Positions 17,612 through 29,492 are shown, counted from the first letter of the stretch. The stretch: 64,000 bases of DNA from Asaia bogorensis (GCA_943333505.2 CALQTN020000002.1:80706-144705), one strand, 5' to 3'. The notes: generated by a model from the sequence alone, not told the origin. Numbers and translations: made by a program.

Positions 17612-17883
17612 TGGTAGTTCTCCAAATCAACCTCAATGGCAGTCTGGTCGAGCCAGCCGAAGGTCAAGCACCACGGGCCATTGACATGCACGCTATAGCG
17701 CTGGGGCTTCCCGCGCAGGGCGTGATAGTCAAACCCTGGCAGCAACATCTGTTCTGGCATTGCCGCCATGTTCAGCGCATCAAGCCGCCGCAACAGCCGG
17801 GCAACCAGTCGTTGATCCAGCCGCGACGCGTCGTCCCGCGTCCACAGCCGTTCCAGCGCCTTGCTTCGAAAAGATGCGATCAC
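17608..17883 (-). CDS. higB: HigB-type mRNA interferase toxin (RelE/ParE superfamily)
   Basis: A 91-residue protein with the family pattern: MIASFRSKALERLW, LVARLLRRLDALNMA, LPGFDYHALRG, RYSVHVNGPWCLTFGW, VDLENYH. HigB toxins cleave mRNA on the ribosome when the antitoxin is degraded. Translation appears to start at GTG 17883. A near-consensus promoter precedes it. The active-site region looks intact, so the pair is probably functional. Confidence 0.92.
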   Translation of the reverse strand: MIASFRSKALERLWTRDDASRLDQRLVARLLRRLDALNMAAMPEQMLLPGFDYHALRGKPQRYSVHVNGPWCLTFGWLDQTAIEVDLENYH

Positions 17884-17889
17884 AGGAAA

Positions 17890-17918
17890 TTTGTAGCGTT
17901 AGGCAGGACATGTGTCAA
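17890..17918 (-). promoter_or_regulatory. higBA promoter
   Basis: On the minus strand, TTGACA (17913-17918), a 17-base spacer, TACAAA (17890-17895). The -10 ends seven bases before the GTG of higB, so the leader is minimal or absent. HigA would be expected to bind around this site. Confidence 0.6.
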
Positions 17919-18018
17919 GAATTACTTTACATATACGCACCCCATTGCTCCCCCTCGGCATCCCCGCCTATTCTCCGCCCAAGGCCGATGACCTGGCCAA
18001 CCACTTGAGGACGACCCC

Positions 18019-19848
18019 ATGAACATCTACCCCGCCGTCGCCAGCATCCTGGGCGAGCTTGGCTTTGACCCCGACGCGCTGCACGCGAAATACCTGTCCG
18101 AGCGCGACCGCCGCATCCGCCCCGACGGCGCCGCGCAGTATCAGGAGGTCGTCGGCGAATTCACCCGCTACGTCGAAGACCCCTATGTCGAGCCAGGCTT
18201 TACCCGCCCGGCAGTCTTCGACGAAGTCGAATTTGCCGTCATCGGCGGCGGTTTCGGCGGCCTGCTGATGGGCGCGCGCCTGCGCGAAGCCGGCTACGAA
18301 AGCATCCGTGTTGTCGAAAGCGCCGGGGATTTTGGCGGCACCTGGTACTGGAACCGCTACCCGGGCGCGATGTGCGACGTCGAATCCTATTGCTATCTGC
18401 CGCTGCTCGAAGAACTCGGCTATTTCCCCAAGCATAAATATTCGTTTGCGCCGGAAATCCTCGAACATAGCCGCGCAATCGCCCGGCATTTCCGGCTTTA
18501 CGATAACGCGCTGCTGCAAACTACCATCACCGACATGCGCTGGGATGAAGGCGTCCAGCGTTGGATCATCAGCACCAATCGCGGCGACAAGTTCCGCGCC
18601 CAGTATGTGATGATGGCCAACGGCCCGCTGAGCCGGCCGAAACTTCCCGGTATTCCGGGCATCAACAGCTATAAGGGCCATACGTTCCACACCAGCCGCT
18701 GGGATTATCGCTACACTGGCGGTGACAGCTTCGGCAATCTGGATGGCCTGAAAAACAAGCGCGTCGGCATCATCGGCACCGGGGCGACCGCGGTGCAGTG
18801 CATTCCCCATCTCGGCGCGTCCGCCAAGGAACTCTATGTGTTCCAGCGCACCCCGTCCTCGGTTGATATTCGCAACAACCGCGAAACCGACATGGAATGG
18901 GCTGCAAGCCTCGAACCCGGCTGGCAGAAGCGCCGGATGGAGAATTTCAACATCCTGGTCAGCGGCGGCGATCAGGATGAAGATCTGGTGCATGACGGCT
19001 GGACCGACATTTTCCGCAACCTCACCGGCAAGGCCGCCGCTGACGCCGCCCGCAAGATTGGCCGCCGCCTGACCGGCGATGAAGCCGCCCAGCTTCTAAC
19101 CCTCGCTGACTACATCAAGATGAACCAGGTCCGCGCCCGGGTGGACGAAATCGTTACCGACAAGGCGACCGCAGCAGCGCTCAAGCCGTGGTATCGCCAG
19201 TTCTGCAAACGTCCGTGTTTCCACGACGAATATCTGCCGACCTATAACCGCCCCAATGTCCATTTGATTGACACTGGCGGCAGCGGCGTCGATCGGGTGA
19301 CCGAACGCGGCGTGGTGGTGAACGGCCAGGAAATCGAGCTCGACTGCCTGATTTTCGCCACCGGCTTTGAAGTCGGCACTTCCTACACCAGGCGTGCGGG
19401 CTACGAAATAATCGGCCGCGACGGTGTCGCTTTGTCGGATTACTGGAAAGATGGCATCCGGACCTTGCATGGCCTGACCACGGACGGCTTCCCCAACTGC
19501 TTCTTCGTCGGCCGCACCCAGGCGGCCGTCACGGTCAACCTGCCATTATCGCTGGAAAACCAGACCCGTCATGTGATGCATATGGTCGAGCAGGCCCGTG
19601 CCCAGGGCGCGAAAACCCTGGAGCCATCGCCCGAAGCCGTGGCCGATTATGTCAGCGAAATCCGCCGGCTCAACGTCAACGGCTCGGAATTCTATGTCGA
19701 GTGCACGCCCGGTTATTACAATAGCGAGGGCGCGGTCGGCAACAAGAACGGGTTTTTCTCGGAAACCTATGGCGCCGGGTCGTTGAAGTTCTTTGAAATA
19801 CTTGGGAAGTGGCGGGCTGAGGGCCTGCCAGGCATAGCGTTAAGGTAA
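18019..19848 (+). CDS. Flavin-containing Baeyer-Villiger-type monooxygenase
   Basis: A 609-residue FAD/NADPH enzyme. The N-terminal extension of about 70 residues precedes the FAD Rossmann motif EFAVIGGGFGGLLMGARLRE. Then come the type I signature GTWYWNRYPGAMCDVESY, the BVMO fingerprint YKGHTFHTSRWDY near residue 220 (FxGxxxHxxxW), the NADPH motif VGIIGTGATAVQ, and DCLIFATGFEV. It would insert oxygen next to a ketone to give an ester or lactone. The length and extension suggest the long type I group; the substrate cannot be read from the sequence. GAGG precedes the ATG at 18019. It is monocistronic, ending in an R1 repeat. Confidence 0.9.
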   Translation: MNIYPAVASILGELGFDPDALHAKYLSERDRRIRPDGAAQYQEVVGEFTRYVEDPYVEPGFTRPAVFDEVEFAVIGGGFGGLLMGARLREAGYESIRVVESAGDFGGTWYWNRYPGAMCDVESYCYLPLLEELGYFPKHKYSFAPEILEHSRAIARHFRLYDNALLQTTITDMRWDEGVQRWIISTNRGDKFRAQYVMMANGPLSRPKLPGIPGINSYKGHTFHTSRWDYRYTGGDSFGNLDGLKNKRVGIIGTGATAVQCIPHLGASAKELYVFQRTPSSVDIRNNRETDMEWAASLEPGWQKRRMENFNILVSGGDQDEDLVHDGWTDIFRNLTGKAAADAARKIGRRLTGDEAAQLLTLADYIKMNQVRARVDEIVTDKATAAALKPWYRQFCKRPCFHDEYLPTYNRPNVHLIDTGGSGVDRVTERGVVVNGQEIELDCLIFATGFEVGTSYTRRAGYEIIGRDGVALSDYWKDGIRTLHGLTTDGFPNCFFVGRTQAAVTVNLPLSLENQTRHVMHMVEQARAQGAKTLEPSPEAVADYVSEIRRLNVNGSEFYVECTPGYYNSEGAVGNKNGFFSETYGAGSLKFFEILGKWRAEGLPGIALR

Positions 19849-19857
19849 GCAAAGCAT

Positions 19858-19945
19858 CGTGCCGTTGGCTTGGAACCCTCCTTGTACCCAAGCCAACGGC
19901 AACCAGTCGTAAAGTTTTTTTGCGTCTTTGTTTTCAAACAAAGAA
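19858..19945. repeat. R1 repeat copy between convergent genes
   Basis: GCCGTTGGCTTGG ... CCAAGCCAACGGC forms a large inverted repeat. AAAGTTTTTTTGCG and a small hairpin CTTTGTTT/AAACAAAG (19926-19943) follow. It lies between the monooxygenase and the convergent amidohydrolase, in a terminator-like position. Confidence 0.65.
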
Positions 19946-19957
19946 GCCGCTTTTCTT

Positions 19958-22082
<2,125 letters not shown>

Positions 22083-22083
22083 A

Positions 22084-22110
22084 GTCGCCCCGGGTCGCCA
22101 TTGGGGCGAC
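22084..22110 (+). terminator. Hairpin after eno
   Basis: GTCGCCCC (22084-22091) and GGGGCGAC (22103-22110) pair around an 11-base loop just after the eno stop. There is no T-tract, so it may be a 3' stabilising stem or a weak terminator. Confidence 0.4.
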
Positions 22111-22171
22111 ACTCTCAACGCCGATCTTTAACCTCTTGTTCCGACGCGATTCATGCACTACGAGTCGCATC

Positions 22172-22501
22172 ATGCAGATCGGTGTCTGGATCAAGCGCAA
22201 GACGCTCGCAGTGCTGCCCCCTTTGGTGCTGCTCGGCGTCGGTGCGTTCTTCGGCTGGAGCGCGACGCAAGGCGATCGCGGGTCGAGCGGCTTTGTCGCG
22301 CGGCAGGAGGAATTGCGCGCGGCGTTGATCCAGCAGCAACGCGCCGCTGTCGAGCTTGCGGCGTGGGAACGGCGGGTGGCCTCGCTGCGCGATCGGGGGC
22401 TCGATAGGGATGTGCTGGACGAACGGGTGCGCTCGATGCTGAACCTTTCGGAGGCCAATGACATTGTTGTGATGTACCCGCCCGGGCAGAAGCTGTTCTG
22501 A
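22172..22501 (+). CDS. ftsB: Septum formation initiator FtsB/DivIC family
   Basis: A 109-residue bitopic protein. A membrane segment at residues 10-28 (LPPLVLLGVGAFFGWSA) is followed by a coiled coil (VARQEELRAALIQQQRAAVE, LAAWERRVASLRDRGL). The tail is LDERVRSMLNLSEANDIVVM, the DivIC pattern. It acts in the FtsQBL division complex. Genes of this type sit between eno and pdhA in many alphaproteobacteria. ATG 22172 is preferred; a TTG at 22136 in the same frame would add 12 residues. Confidence 0.88.
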   Translation: MQIGVWIKRKTLAVLPPLVLLGVGAFFGWSATQGDRGSSGFVARQEELRAALIQQQRAAVELAAWERRVASLRDRGLDRDVLDERVRSMLNLSEANDIVVMYPPGQKLF

Positions 22502-22624
22502 ATCGGGTTCGTGCAATCGGCAATGACGCTGCCTTTTTCTCCCAATTGACGAAATAATATTGCGCAAAATCTCGTCCCGGCGCAATCGCCCTGATTGACC
22601 GGTGACCATCCATCTCGGTATTTC

Positions 22625-22655
22625 AGATGATTAACCATCATTTGGTTAATCATCT
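22625..22655. promoter_or_regulatory. 13-base perfect inverted repeat upstream of pdhA
   Basis: AGATGATTAACCA (22625-22637) and TGGTTAATCATCT (22643-22655) around TCATT. It lies about 100 bases upstream of the pdhA ATG in a locally AT-rich stretch (22540-22690). This is a good candidate operator for the pyruvate dehydrogenase operon; a 3' hairpin for ftsB is the alternative. Confidence 0.55.
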
Positions 22656-22757
22656 CTATTGCATTGCACAATAAGCATTTTTTAGGCGTTGCGCTTGCCC
22701 GCATCTGGCCTTGTCGCTAGGTGTCTGGAATGATCGCGGCAGTTCGGGGGTATCTTC

Positions 22758-23789
22758 ATGGCGCAGGCGGCAGAGCTTAAGAAGCGCGGCAAGACCAAAA
22801 CCACGCCACGCGGCAGCAATCAGATCGGATTGACCCGTGACGAATTGCTCCACGGCTACCGCGACATGCTGCTGATCAGGCGTTTCGAAGAAAAGGCCGG
22901 CCAGCTTTACGGCATGGGGCTGATCGGCGGCTTCTGCCATCTCTATATCGGTCAGGAAGCCGTTGTCGTCGGCATCCAGATGGCGCTGTCCGAAGGTGAT
23001 CAGGTCATCACCTCCTATCGCGATCACGGTCATATGCTCGCCTGTGGCATGCAAGCGCGTGGCGTGATGGCCGAGCTTACCGGCCGCGCCGGCGGTTATT
23101 CGCGCGGCAAAGGTGGCTCCATGCACATGTTCAGCAAAGAACGTAATTTCTTTGGCGGCCATGGCATTGTCGGCGCGCAGGTCAGTCTTGGCACCGGCTT
23201 GGCGTTCTCCAACCATTACCGGGGCAGCGACCGGGTGGCGGTGACCTATTTCGGAGACGGCGCGGCCAATCAGGGCCAGGTGTTCGAAAGCTTCAACCTC
23301 GCCGCCTTGATGAAACTGCCCTGTATCTACGTCATCGAAAACAACAAATACGGCATGGGCACCTCCGTCGATCGCGCCAGCGCATCGCGCGACCTGTCGC
23401 ATAACGCACTGCCCTGGGGCATGCCGGGCGTTCAGGTCGATGGCATGGATGTGGAGGCCATGAAGGCCGCCGCAGAAATAGCGGTCGCCCATTGCCGCGC
23501 CGGTCTCGGGCCGTATCTGATGGAGGTCCAGACCTATCGCTATCGCGGCCATTCAATGTCCGACCCCGGCCGTTACCGGTCCCGCGAAGAAGTGCAGAAC
23601 ATGCGCGCGACCCGCGACTGCATCGAACACGCCCGCCATAAGCTCGAAACCCTTGGGGTGGAAGAAGCCCAATTCCGCGAGATTGATGACGGGGTGAAAA
23701 AGATCGTCCAGGAAGCCGCCGATTTTGCCCAGGCCTCGCCGGAACCCGAATTGTCCGAGCTGTGGACCGACATTCTGAAGGACGCCTGA
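22758..23789 (+). CDS. pdhA: Pyruvate dehydrogenase E1 component, alpha subunit
   Basis: A 343-residue thiamine-diphosphate enzyme subunit; with PdhB it decarboxylates pyruvate and acetylates the E2 lipoyl group. Motifs: MLLIRRFEEKAGQLYGMGLI, GFCHLYIGQEAVVVG, SYRDHGHMLACG, the ThDP motif FGDGAANQGQVFESFNLAA ending VIENNKYGMGTS, and phosphorylation-loop-like YRYRGHSMSDPGRYRSREE. It is first of pdhA-pdhB-pdhC, three bases before pdhB. The candidate operator upstream suggests regulation at this gene. Confidence 0.96.
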   Translation: MAQAAELKKRGKTKTTPRGSNQIGLTRDELLHGYRDMLLIRRFEEKAGQLYGMGLIGGFCHLYIGQEAVVVGIQMALSEGDQVITSYRDHGHMLACGMQARGVMAELTGRAGGYSRGKGGSMHMFSKERNFFGGHGIVGAQVSLGTGLAFSNHYRGSDRVAVTYFGDGAANQGQVFESFNLAALMKLPCIYVIENNKYGMGTSVDRASASRDLSHNALPWGMPGVQVDGMDVEAMKAAAEIAVAHCRAGLGPYLMEVQTYRYRGHSMSDPGRYRSREEVQNMRATRDCIEHARHKLETLGVEEAQFREIDDGVKKIVQEAADFAQASPEPELSELWTDILKDA

Positions 23790-23792
23790 ACG

Positions 23793-25109
23793 ATGGGCAC
23801 GCAAATCCTGATGCCGGCACTGTCGCCAACCATGACCGAAGGCAAGCTGACCCGCTGGCTCAAGGCGGTGGGTGATCAGGTTCGCGCCGGCGACGTGATC
23901 GCCGAAATCGAGACCGACAAGGCGACGATGGAGGTCGAGGCGGTGGACGAAGGCACACTGACCAGCTTGTTGGTGCCGGAAGGCACTGAAGGCGTGCTGG
24001 TCAACACCCCGATCGCCGAAATCGACGGCGGTGGCGCGAAGGCCCCGGCGCCGGTGGCGGCGCCTATCGCCGCACCCGCCGTAACGGCCGCCCCGATCGC
24101 CTTGGCGGTCGCCGAAGATCGCGATTGGGGCCCGACCACGCCCACCACCGTGCGCGAAGCCTTACGCGATGCAATGGCGCTGGAAATGCGTGCCGACGGC
24201 GATGTATTTCTGATGGGCGAGGAAGTCGCGCAGTATCAGGGCGCCTACAAGATCAGCCAGGGCCTGCTCGACGAATTTGGCCCACGTCGGGTGATCGACA
24301 CCCCGATCACCGAACACGGCTTCACCGGCATGGCGGTCGGTGCCGCGATGAACGGATTGCGCCCGATCGTTGAGTTCATGACCTTCAACTTCGCCATGCA
24401 GGCGATGGACCAGATCATCAACTCGGCGGCCAAGACGCTCTATATGTCCGGCGGCCAGATGGGCTGCCCGATCGTGTTCCGTGGCCCCAACGGCGCGGCA
24501 AGCCGGGTCGGCGCCCAGCACAGCCAGTGCTATGCCAGCTGGTATGCCCATTGCCCCGGTCTGAAAGTCGTGGCGCCATGGTCGGCGGCCGATGCGAAAG
24601 GGCTGCTGCGCGCTGCCATTCGCGACCCTAACCCGGTGGTCTTCCTCGAAAACGAGATCATGTACGGCCAGACCTTCGATTGCCCGACCGATCCGGATTT
24701 CGTCCTGCCAATCGGCAAGGCCAAAGTTGAGCGGGTCGGCAAGCACGTCACCATCGTCGCCTTCTCGATCATGGTGGGCGTGGCGATGCGGGCCGCCGAA
24801 ACCCTGGCCGCCGAGGGCATCGAGGCCGAGGTCATCAATCTGCGCACCCTGCGCCCGCTCGATACGGCAACCATCGTCGCCTCGGTGAAAAAGACCAACC
24901 GGGTCGTGTGCGTCGAGGAAGGCTGGCCGTTCGCCGGTATCGGCGCTGAAGTCGCGATGCAGATCATTGAGCACTGCTTCGACTGGCTCGATGCACCGCC
25001 GATCCGGGTGCATGGCATGGATGTGCCGTTGCCCTACGCCGCCAATCTGGAAAAACTCGCCTTGCCGCAGCCCGAATGGGTTGTTGACGCAGTGCGCAAA
25101 ATAATCTGA
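23793..25109 (+). CDS. pdhB: Pyruvate dehydrogenase E1 component, beta subunit with N-terminal lipoyl domain
   Basis: A 438-residue fusion. Residues 1-80 are a lipoyl domain with the modified Lys in [17 protein letters not shown]. An Ala/Pro linker (85-110) follows, then the E1-beta body ([77 protein letters not shown]). A lipoylated E1-beta is a known alphaproteobacterial trait, which supports the taxonomic placement. The lipoyl domain is very similar to that of pdhC next door, suggesting duplication. Spacing to pdhC is 14 bases. Confidence 0.96.
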   Translation: MGTQILMPALSPTMTEGKLTRWLKAVGDQVRAGDVIAEIETDKATMEVEAVDEGTLTSLLVPEGTEGVLVNTPIAEIDGGGAKAPAPVAAPIAAPAVTAAPIALAVAEDRDWGPTTPTTVREALRDAMALEMRADGDVFLMGEEVAQYQGAYKISQGLLDEFGPRRVIDTPITEHGFTGMAVGAAMNGLRPIVEFMTFNFAMQAMDQIINSAAKTLYMSGGQMGCPIVFRGPNGAASRVGAQHSQCYASWYAHCPGLKVVAPWSAADAKGLLRAAIRDPNPVVFLENEIMYGQTFDCPTDPDFVLPIGKAKVERVGKHVTIVAFSIMVGVAMRAAETLAAEGIEAEVINLRTLRPLDTATIVASVKKTNRVVCVEEGWPFAGIGAEVAMQIIEHCFDWLDAPPIRVHGMDVPLPYAANLEKLALPQPEWVVDAVRKII

Positions 25110-25123
25110 GGGAGGGGTCCAAC

Positions 25124-26422
25124 ATGGCCATCAATATCCTGATGCCGGCACTTTCGCCGACGATGACCGAGGGCACCCTGGCCCGCTGGCTCAAAAAAGA
25201 AGGCGATCAAATCCGTGCCGGCGACGTGATCGCCGAAATCGAAACCGACAAGGCGACGATGGAAGTTGAGGCGGTCGACGAAGGCGTGCTCGGCCGTATC
25301 CTGGTGCCGGATGGCACCGAGGGTGTGCTGGTCAATGCGCCTATCGCGATCCTGGTCGAAAAGGGTGAGGCAGTGCCAGCCGGTCCGGCGGCCGCCGCGC
25401 CGGTGGCCGTGCCTCTCGCTGCGACCCCAGTTGCTGTTGCCCCCGCTGCTGCGGCCCCAATTACCCTCGCGACGATCGCCGCGCCGGTTGCCGCCGCGGG
25501 TGATCGGGTGGTTGCCTCGCCACTCGCCAAACGCATGGCCCAGCAATCCGGATTGTCGCTCGCCGGCGTTGCGGGCAGCGGTCCCGGCGGACGCATCGTC
25601 AAATCCGATGTCGAAGCCGCCCTGTCGCGCCCGTCGCCGGTCGCAATTGCCGCCCCCGCGCCGGTCGCGGCCGCAGCGCCGAAGCCGGTCATGGCGTCGT
25701 CGATTTCCGCCCCGCATCGGCTGGTGCCGCATTCCAGCATGCGCAAAACCATCGCCCGGCGCCTTAGCGAAGCGAAGTCCACCATCCCGCATATTTATGT
25801 CAGCATGGATATCGAGATCGACGCGCTGCTTAAACTTGCTGCCGACCTCACCGCGCGGTCGCCCAAGAACCGCGACGGCACCGATGCGCCGGGGGCCTTC
25901 TTCATCTCGGTCAACGACATGGTCATCAAGTCAACTGCCCGCGCGTTGCGCCTGGTGCCGGGGGTGAACGCAAGCTGGACCGATGACGGGCTGGTTTTGT
26001 ACGACAACGTTGATATCAGCGTCGCCGTCTCGATCCCGGACGGGCTGATCACGCCGATCATCCGCAACGCCGATCGCAAGGGCCTGTCGGAAATCAGCCT
26101 GGAAATGCGCGAACTCGCCGGGCGGGCCCGCGCTGGCAAGCTCAAGCTCGACGAATTCCAGGGCGGCGGTTTCTCGATTTCCAACATGGGCATGTATGGC
26201 GTGTCGTCGTTCTCGGCGATCATCAACCCGCCACAGGCCGCCATCCTCGCGGTTGGCGCCGGCGCCGCACGCCCGGTGGTCAAGGATGGCGTGCTGGCGA
26301 TTGCCACCGTGATGACCTGCACGCTGAGCGCCGATCATCGCGCCATCGACGGCGCGATGGCGGCACAGTTCATGTCCACGCTTAAAAAGGTGATCGAAGA
26401 TCCGATCAGCGTGATGCTGTGA
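25124..26422 (+). CDS. pdhC: Dihydrolipoamide acetyltransferase (pyruvate dehydrogenase E2)
   Basis: A 432-residue protein with one lipoyl domain (Lys in [15 protein letters not shown], residues 1-80) and an Ala/Pro-rich linker. A peripheral-subunit-binding domain follows ([36 protein letters not shown]), a second linker, and then the catalytic domain with active-site [17 protein letters not shown]. It moves the acetyl group from E1 to CoA. AGGGAGG precedes the ATG at 25124. The stop overlaps the next gene's GTG by four bases. Confidence 0.96.
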   Translation: MAINILMPALSPTMTEGTLARWLKKEGDQIRAGDVIAEIETDKATMEVEAVDEGVLGRILVPDGTEGVLVNAPIAILVEKGEAVPAGPAAAAPVAVPLAATPVAVAPAAAAPITLATIAAPVAAAGDRVVASPLAKRMAQQSGLSLAGVAGSGPGGRIVKSDVEAALSRPSPVAIAAPAPVAAAAPKPVMASSISAPHRLVPHSSMRKTIARRLSEAKSTIPHIYVSMDIEIDALLKLAADLTARSPKNRDGTDAPGAFFISVNDMVIKSTARALRLVPGVNASWTDDGLVLYDNVDISVAVSIPDGLITPIIRNADRKGLSEISLEMRELAGRARAGKLKLDEFQGGGFSISNMGMYGVSSFSAIINPPQAAILAVGAGAARPVVKDGVLAIATVMTCTLSADHRAIDGAMAAQFMSTLKKVIEDPISVML

Positions 26423-26907
26423 CGCTCCCCAGCGACATCGTCCTGCGCCCGGCCGTGCCGGGTGACGAGGCCTTGGTCGCGCATTACGTGCGCGAGCTTG
26501 CCGACTACGAAAAACTGCTCGACCACGCCGTAGCGACAGACGAGCATTTCCGTCGCGCGCTGTTCGATACCCCGATGCGGCTATCGGCGCTGATCGTCGA
26601 ACGCGCTGGCACACCGATCGGGTTTGCCGTCTGGTACTTTAATTTCTCGACCTTTTCGGGACTCCCGGGGCTGTATCTCGAGGACATCTTCGTCGAACCG
26701 GCCGCCCGCAATCTTGGTATCGGGCGGGAGATTTTTCGCTATCTGGCGCGGGTGGCGGTTGCTGAAGGTTGCACCAAAATGAACTGGGCGGTGCTGAACT
26801 GGAATGCGCCGTCGATTGCGTTCTATCGCGGGCTAGGGGCGGTGGGGATGGATGACTGGACGACGCAGCATTTGGATGGTGCAGCGTTGGAGAAGTTGGC
26901 GAGGTGA
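26419..26907 (+). CDS. GNAT-family N-acetyltransferase (diamine acetyltransferase-like)
   Basis: A 162-residue acetyl-CoA-dependent transferase. [20 protein letters not shown] at the N-terminus, the [20 protein letters not shown] core, the acetyl-CoA-binding [20 protein letters not shown] and a final [20 protein letters not shown] resemble spermidine/thialysine N-acetyltransferases. It starts at GTG 26419 inside the pdhC stop (GTGA), so translation is probably coupled. A link to acetyl-CoA supply is speculative. The R1 hairpin after it may end the pdh operon. Confidence 0.85.
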   Translation: MTLPSDIVLRPAVPGDEALVAHYVRELADYEKLLDHAVATDEHFRRALFDTPMRLSALIVERAGTPIGFAVWYFNFSTFSGLPGLYLEDIFVEPAARNLGIGREIFRYLARVAVAEGCTKMNWAVLNWNAPSIAFYRGLGAVGMDDWTTQHLDGAALEKLAR

Positions 26908-26917
26908 AGGCAAGCAG

Positions 26918-26939
26918 TTCTTTTTGTTCACAAAAAGAA
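26918..26939 (+). terminator. R1 hairpin, probable end of pdh operon
   Basis: TTCTTTTTGT-TC-ACAAAAAGAA directly after the acetyltransferase gene, within the same R1 family as the other copies. Terminator activity is inferred from position. Confidence 0.5.
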
Positions 26940-26953
26940 GACCTGCCTGCGCC

Positions 26954-27121
26954 TTAAAGCGTGATGACCGTAGGTGGAATCACCGAAGGTCTGAATCACG
27001 CGACCAAACAAAGGGTTAAAGCGTGATGACCGTAGGTGGAATCACCGAATGTCTGAATCACGCGAGAAAACAAAGGGTTAGAGCGTGATGACCGCGCCTA
27101 TCAGCGGTCATCACGCTCTGA
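26954..27121 (+). repeat. REP-type array: two 62-base tandem units and a hairpin unit before lpd
   Basis: Two near-identical 62-base units (26954-27015, 27016-27077) each start TTAAAGCGTGATGACCGTAG. A third, different unit is a perfect hairpin AGAGCGTGATGACCGC (27080-27095) / GCGGTCATCACGCTCT (27104-27119). The AAGGAG of lpd starts at 27121, so the hairpin abuts the ribosome binding site. Related units occur at 35461, 40798, 42064, 47777 and 57357. Confidence 0.8.
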
Positions 27122-27134
27122 AGGAGTTACCGAA

Positions 27135-28535
27135 ATGGCTGATCAGGCTTTCGATGTCGTTATTCTCGGCGGCGGCCCCGGCGGCTATGTCGCGGCCATC
27201 CGCGCCGCCCAGCTCGGCCTGAAAACTGCCATCGTCGAACGCGAGCATCTCGGCGGCATCTGCCTCAATTGGGGCTGCATTCCCACCAAGGCGTTGCTGC
27301 GCAGTTCGGAGATCAACCATCTGCTGCACAACATGGCTGAGTTCGGCTTCAGCGCGGACAATATCAGGTTCGATCTTAATAAGGTGGTGAAGCGCTCGCG
27401 GGGCGTCGCCAAGCAGCTATCGACGGGCGTCGGGTTCTTGATGAAGAAACACAAAATCACCGTGTTCGATGGTGCAGGCGCGCTTGCCGGCGCGGGCAAG
27501 CTCGCGGTCAGCAAGGACGGCAAGCCAGTCGCCACCCTCGCCGCCAAGCACATCATCCTGGCGACCGGGGCGCGGGCGCGAAACCTGCCGGGGATCGAGG
27601 CCGACGGCAAGCTGATCTGGTCCTACAAGGAAGCGATGGTGCCCGACGCGATGCCAAAATCACTGCTGGTCATCGGCTCGGGGGCCATCGGCATTGAGTT
27701 CGCCAGCTTCTACCGCAACATGGGCGCTGAGGTGACCGTGGTTGAGGTGATGGACCGGGTGTTGCCGGTTGAGGACGCCGAGATTTCCGCGCTCGCCCGC
27801 AAGGCGTTCGAAAAGCAGGGGATGAAGATCCTCACCTCGGCGACGGTCAAGGCGGTGAAGAAAGCCGCCAACAGCGTGACGGTGACGGTTGAGGCCGCGG
27901 GCAAATCGCAGGACATCACTGTCGATCGGGTGATTTCGGCGGTTGGCATTGTCGGCAACATTGAAGGCATCGGCCTCGAAGGCACCAAGGTTAAGGTCGA
28001 TCGCTCCCATGTGGTGATCGACGAATGGTGCCGCACCGGGGAGGCTGGAGTGTACGCGATTGGCGACCTCGCTGGCCCGCCCTGGCTCGCCCACAAGGCG
28101 ATGCATGAAGGGGTGATGTGCGTCGAGAAAATCGCAGGGGTGCCGGGCGTGCATCCGATGAATTTCGCCAATATCCCTGGCTGCACCTATTGTCGGCCAC
28201 AGGTTGCCTCAGTCGGGATGACCGAAGCAAAGGCCAAGGAAAGTGGCCGCGCAGTGAAAATCGGCAAATTCCCCTTCATCGGCAACGGCAAGGCGATTGC
28301 GCTGGGCGAGCCGGAAGGGCTGATCAAGACCGTGTTCGATGCCCAAACCGGGGAATTGCTGGGCGCCCACATGATCGGCGCCGAGGTCACCGAGTTGATC
28401 CAGGGCTATGTGATTGCCCGCACCTTGGAGACAACCGAAGTTGATTTGATGGCAACCGTTTTCGCCCATCCGACGATCAGTGAAGCAATGCATGAAAGCG
28501 TGCTTGACGCGTATGGCCGGGCACTCCACTTCTAG
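27135..28535 (+). CDS. lpd: Dihydrolipoyl dehydrogenase (E3)
   Basis: A 466-residue FAD/NAD disulfide oxidoreductase that reoxidises lipoamide for the pyruvate dehydrogenase complex. FAD motif VVILGGGPGGYVAAIRAAQL, redox cysteines in GGICLNWGCIPTKALL, NAD motif LLVIGSGAIGIEFASFYRNM, GVYAIGDLAGPPWLAHKAMH, and the C-terminal His-Glu dyad in FAHPTISEAMHES. It follows the E1/E2 genes but is separated by the GNAT gene and the REP array, so it probably has its own promoter or is read through the array. Confidence 0.96.
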   Translation: MADQAFDVVILGGGPGGYVAAIRAAQLGLKTAIVEREHLGGICLNWGCIPTKALLRSSEINHLLHNMAEFGFSADNIRFDLNKVVKRSRGVAKQLSTGVGFLMKKHKITVFDGAGALAGAGKLAVSKDGKPVATLAAKHIILATGARARNLPGIEADGKLIWSYKEAMVPDAMPKSLLVIGSGAIGIEFASFYRNMGAEVTVVEVMDRVLPVEDAEISALARKAFEKQGMKILTSATVKAVKKAANSVTVTVEAAGKSQDITVDRVISAVGIVGNIEGIGLEGTKVKVDRSHVVIDEWCRTGEAGVYAIGDLAGPPWLAHKAMHEGVMCVEKIAGVPGVHPMNFANIPGCTYCRPQVASVGMTEAKAKESGRAVKIGKFPFIGNGKAIALGEPEGLIKTVFDAQTGELLGAHMIGAEVTELIQGYVIARTLETTEVDLMATVFAHPTISEAMHESVLDAYGRALHF

Positions 28536-28538
28536 ACC

Positions 28539-29489
28539 ATGAGTGGCACCCGCATCACCATCGACCATCGGCTGCGCCATCCGGAAAAGGCGCATCGCCC
28601 GGATAATCCGATCCAGCGCAAGCCGGCCTGGATCCGGGTGAAGGCGCCCAACCACCCAATTTATCACGAGACCCGCAAGCTGATGCGCGATAACGGTCTG
28701 ACAACCGTGTGCGAGGAAGCCGCCTGCCCGAATATTGGCGAATGCTGGTCGCAGCGCCATGCGACGATGATGATCATGGGCGAGATCTGCACAAGGGCAT
28801 GCAGCTTCTGCAACGTCCGCACCGGCCAACCCGATGCACTCGACGCCACCGAACCCCAGCGGGTTGCCGATGCGGTCGCAAAGCTCGGGTTGAAGCACGT
28901 GGTGATCACCTCGGTTGATCGCGATGATCTTGCCGATGGTGGTGCCGAGCATTTCGCCGCGGTGATCCGGGCAATCCGGGCGGCAGCGCCTGACACCAGC
29001 ATTGAGGTTCTGACCCCAGATTTCCTTCGCAAGCCGATGGGCATGGGCATTGTCGCCGACGCGCGGCCGGATGTGTTCAACCACAACCTCGAAACCGTGC
29101 CACGGCTTTACCCAACCATCCGGCCCGGCGCGCGCTTCTATCAGTCGCTGCGCCTGCTCGATCAGGTCAAGCGCCGCGCCCCAGGCATTTTTACCAAATC
29201 CGGGCTGATGGTGGGCTTGGGCGAAACCCGGGCTGAAATCGGCCAGGTGATGGATGATCTGCGGGTCGCCGATGTCGATTTCCTCACCATTGGGCAGTAT
29301 TTGCAGCCGACGGTGAAGCACGCGGCGGTGGCGGCGTTCATCACCCCGGATGAGTTCGCCGACTACGCCGCGATGGCGCGGGCAAAGGGCTTTCTGCTGG
29401 TCTCGGCGACACCGTTGACCCGCAGTTCGTATCACGCAGACGCCGATTTCGCGGCATTGGTCGCCGCGCGCGCCAAATCCCTCGTCTGA
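28539..29489 (+). CDS. lipA: Lipoyl synthase
   Basis: A 316-residue radical-SAM enzyme that inserts two sulfurs into octanoyl-protein to make lipoyl groups. The auxiliary cluster cysteines are in [12 protein letters not shown], the radical-SAM CxxxCxxC in [10 protein letters not shown], and the C-terminal RSSYHAD supplies the conserved RSSY serine. It begins three bases after lpd, so they are co-transcribed. This provides the cofactor for the pdhB and pdhC lipoyl domains upstream. Confidence 0.96.
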   Translation: MSGTRITIDHRLRHPEKAHRPDNPIQRKPAWIRVKAPNHPIYHETRKLMRDNGLTTVCEEAACPNIGECWSQRHATMMIMGEICTRACSFCNVRTGQPDALDATEPQRVADAVAKLGLKHVVITSVDRDDLADGGAEHFAAVIRAIRAAAPDTSIEVLTPDFLRKPMGMGIVADARPDVFNHNLETVPRLYPTIRPGARFYQSLRLLDQVKRRAPGIFTKSGLMVGLGETRAEIGQVMDDLRVADVDFLTIGQYLQPTVKHAAVAAFITPDEFADYAAMARAKGFLLVSATPLTRSSYHADADFAALVAARAKSLV

Positions 29490-29492
29490 ACC

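Noticed and set aside
22631..22649. CtrA-type TTAA-N7-TTAA site
   Set aside because: The two TTAA halves are separated by 11 bases, not 7; the feature is better described as a simple inverted repeat.
26954..27121. Tandem repeats resembling a CRISPR array
   Set aside because: Units are adjacent without unique spacers, contain long palindromes, and recur singly elsewhere; no cas genes are present.
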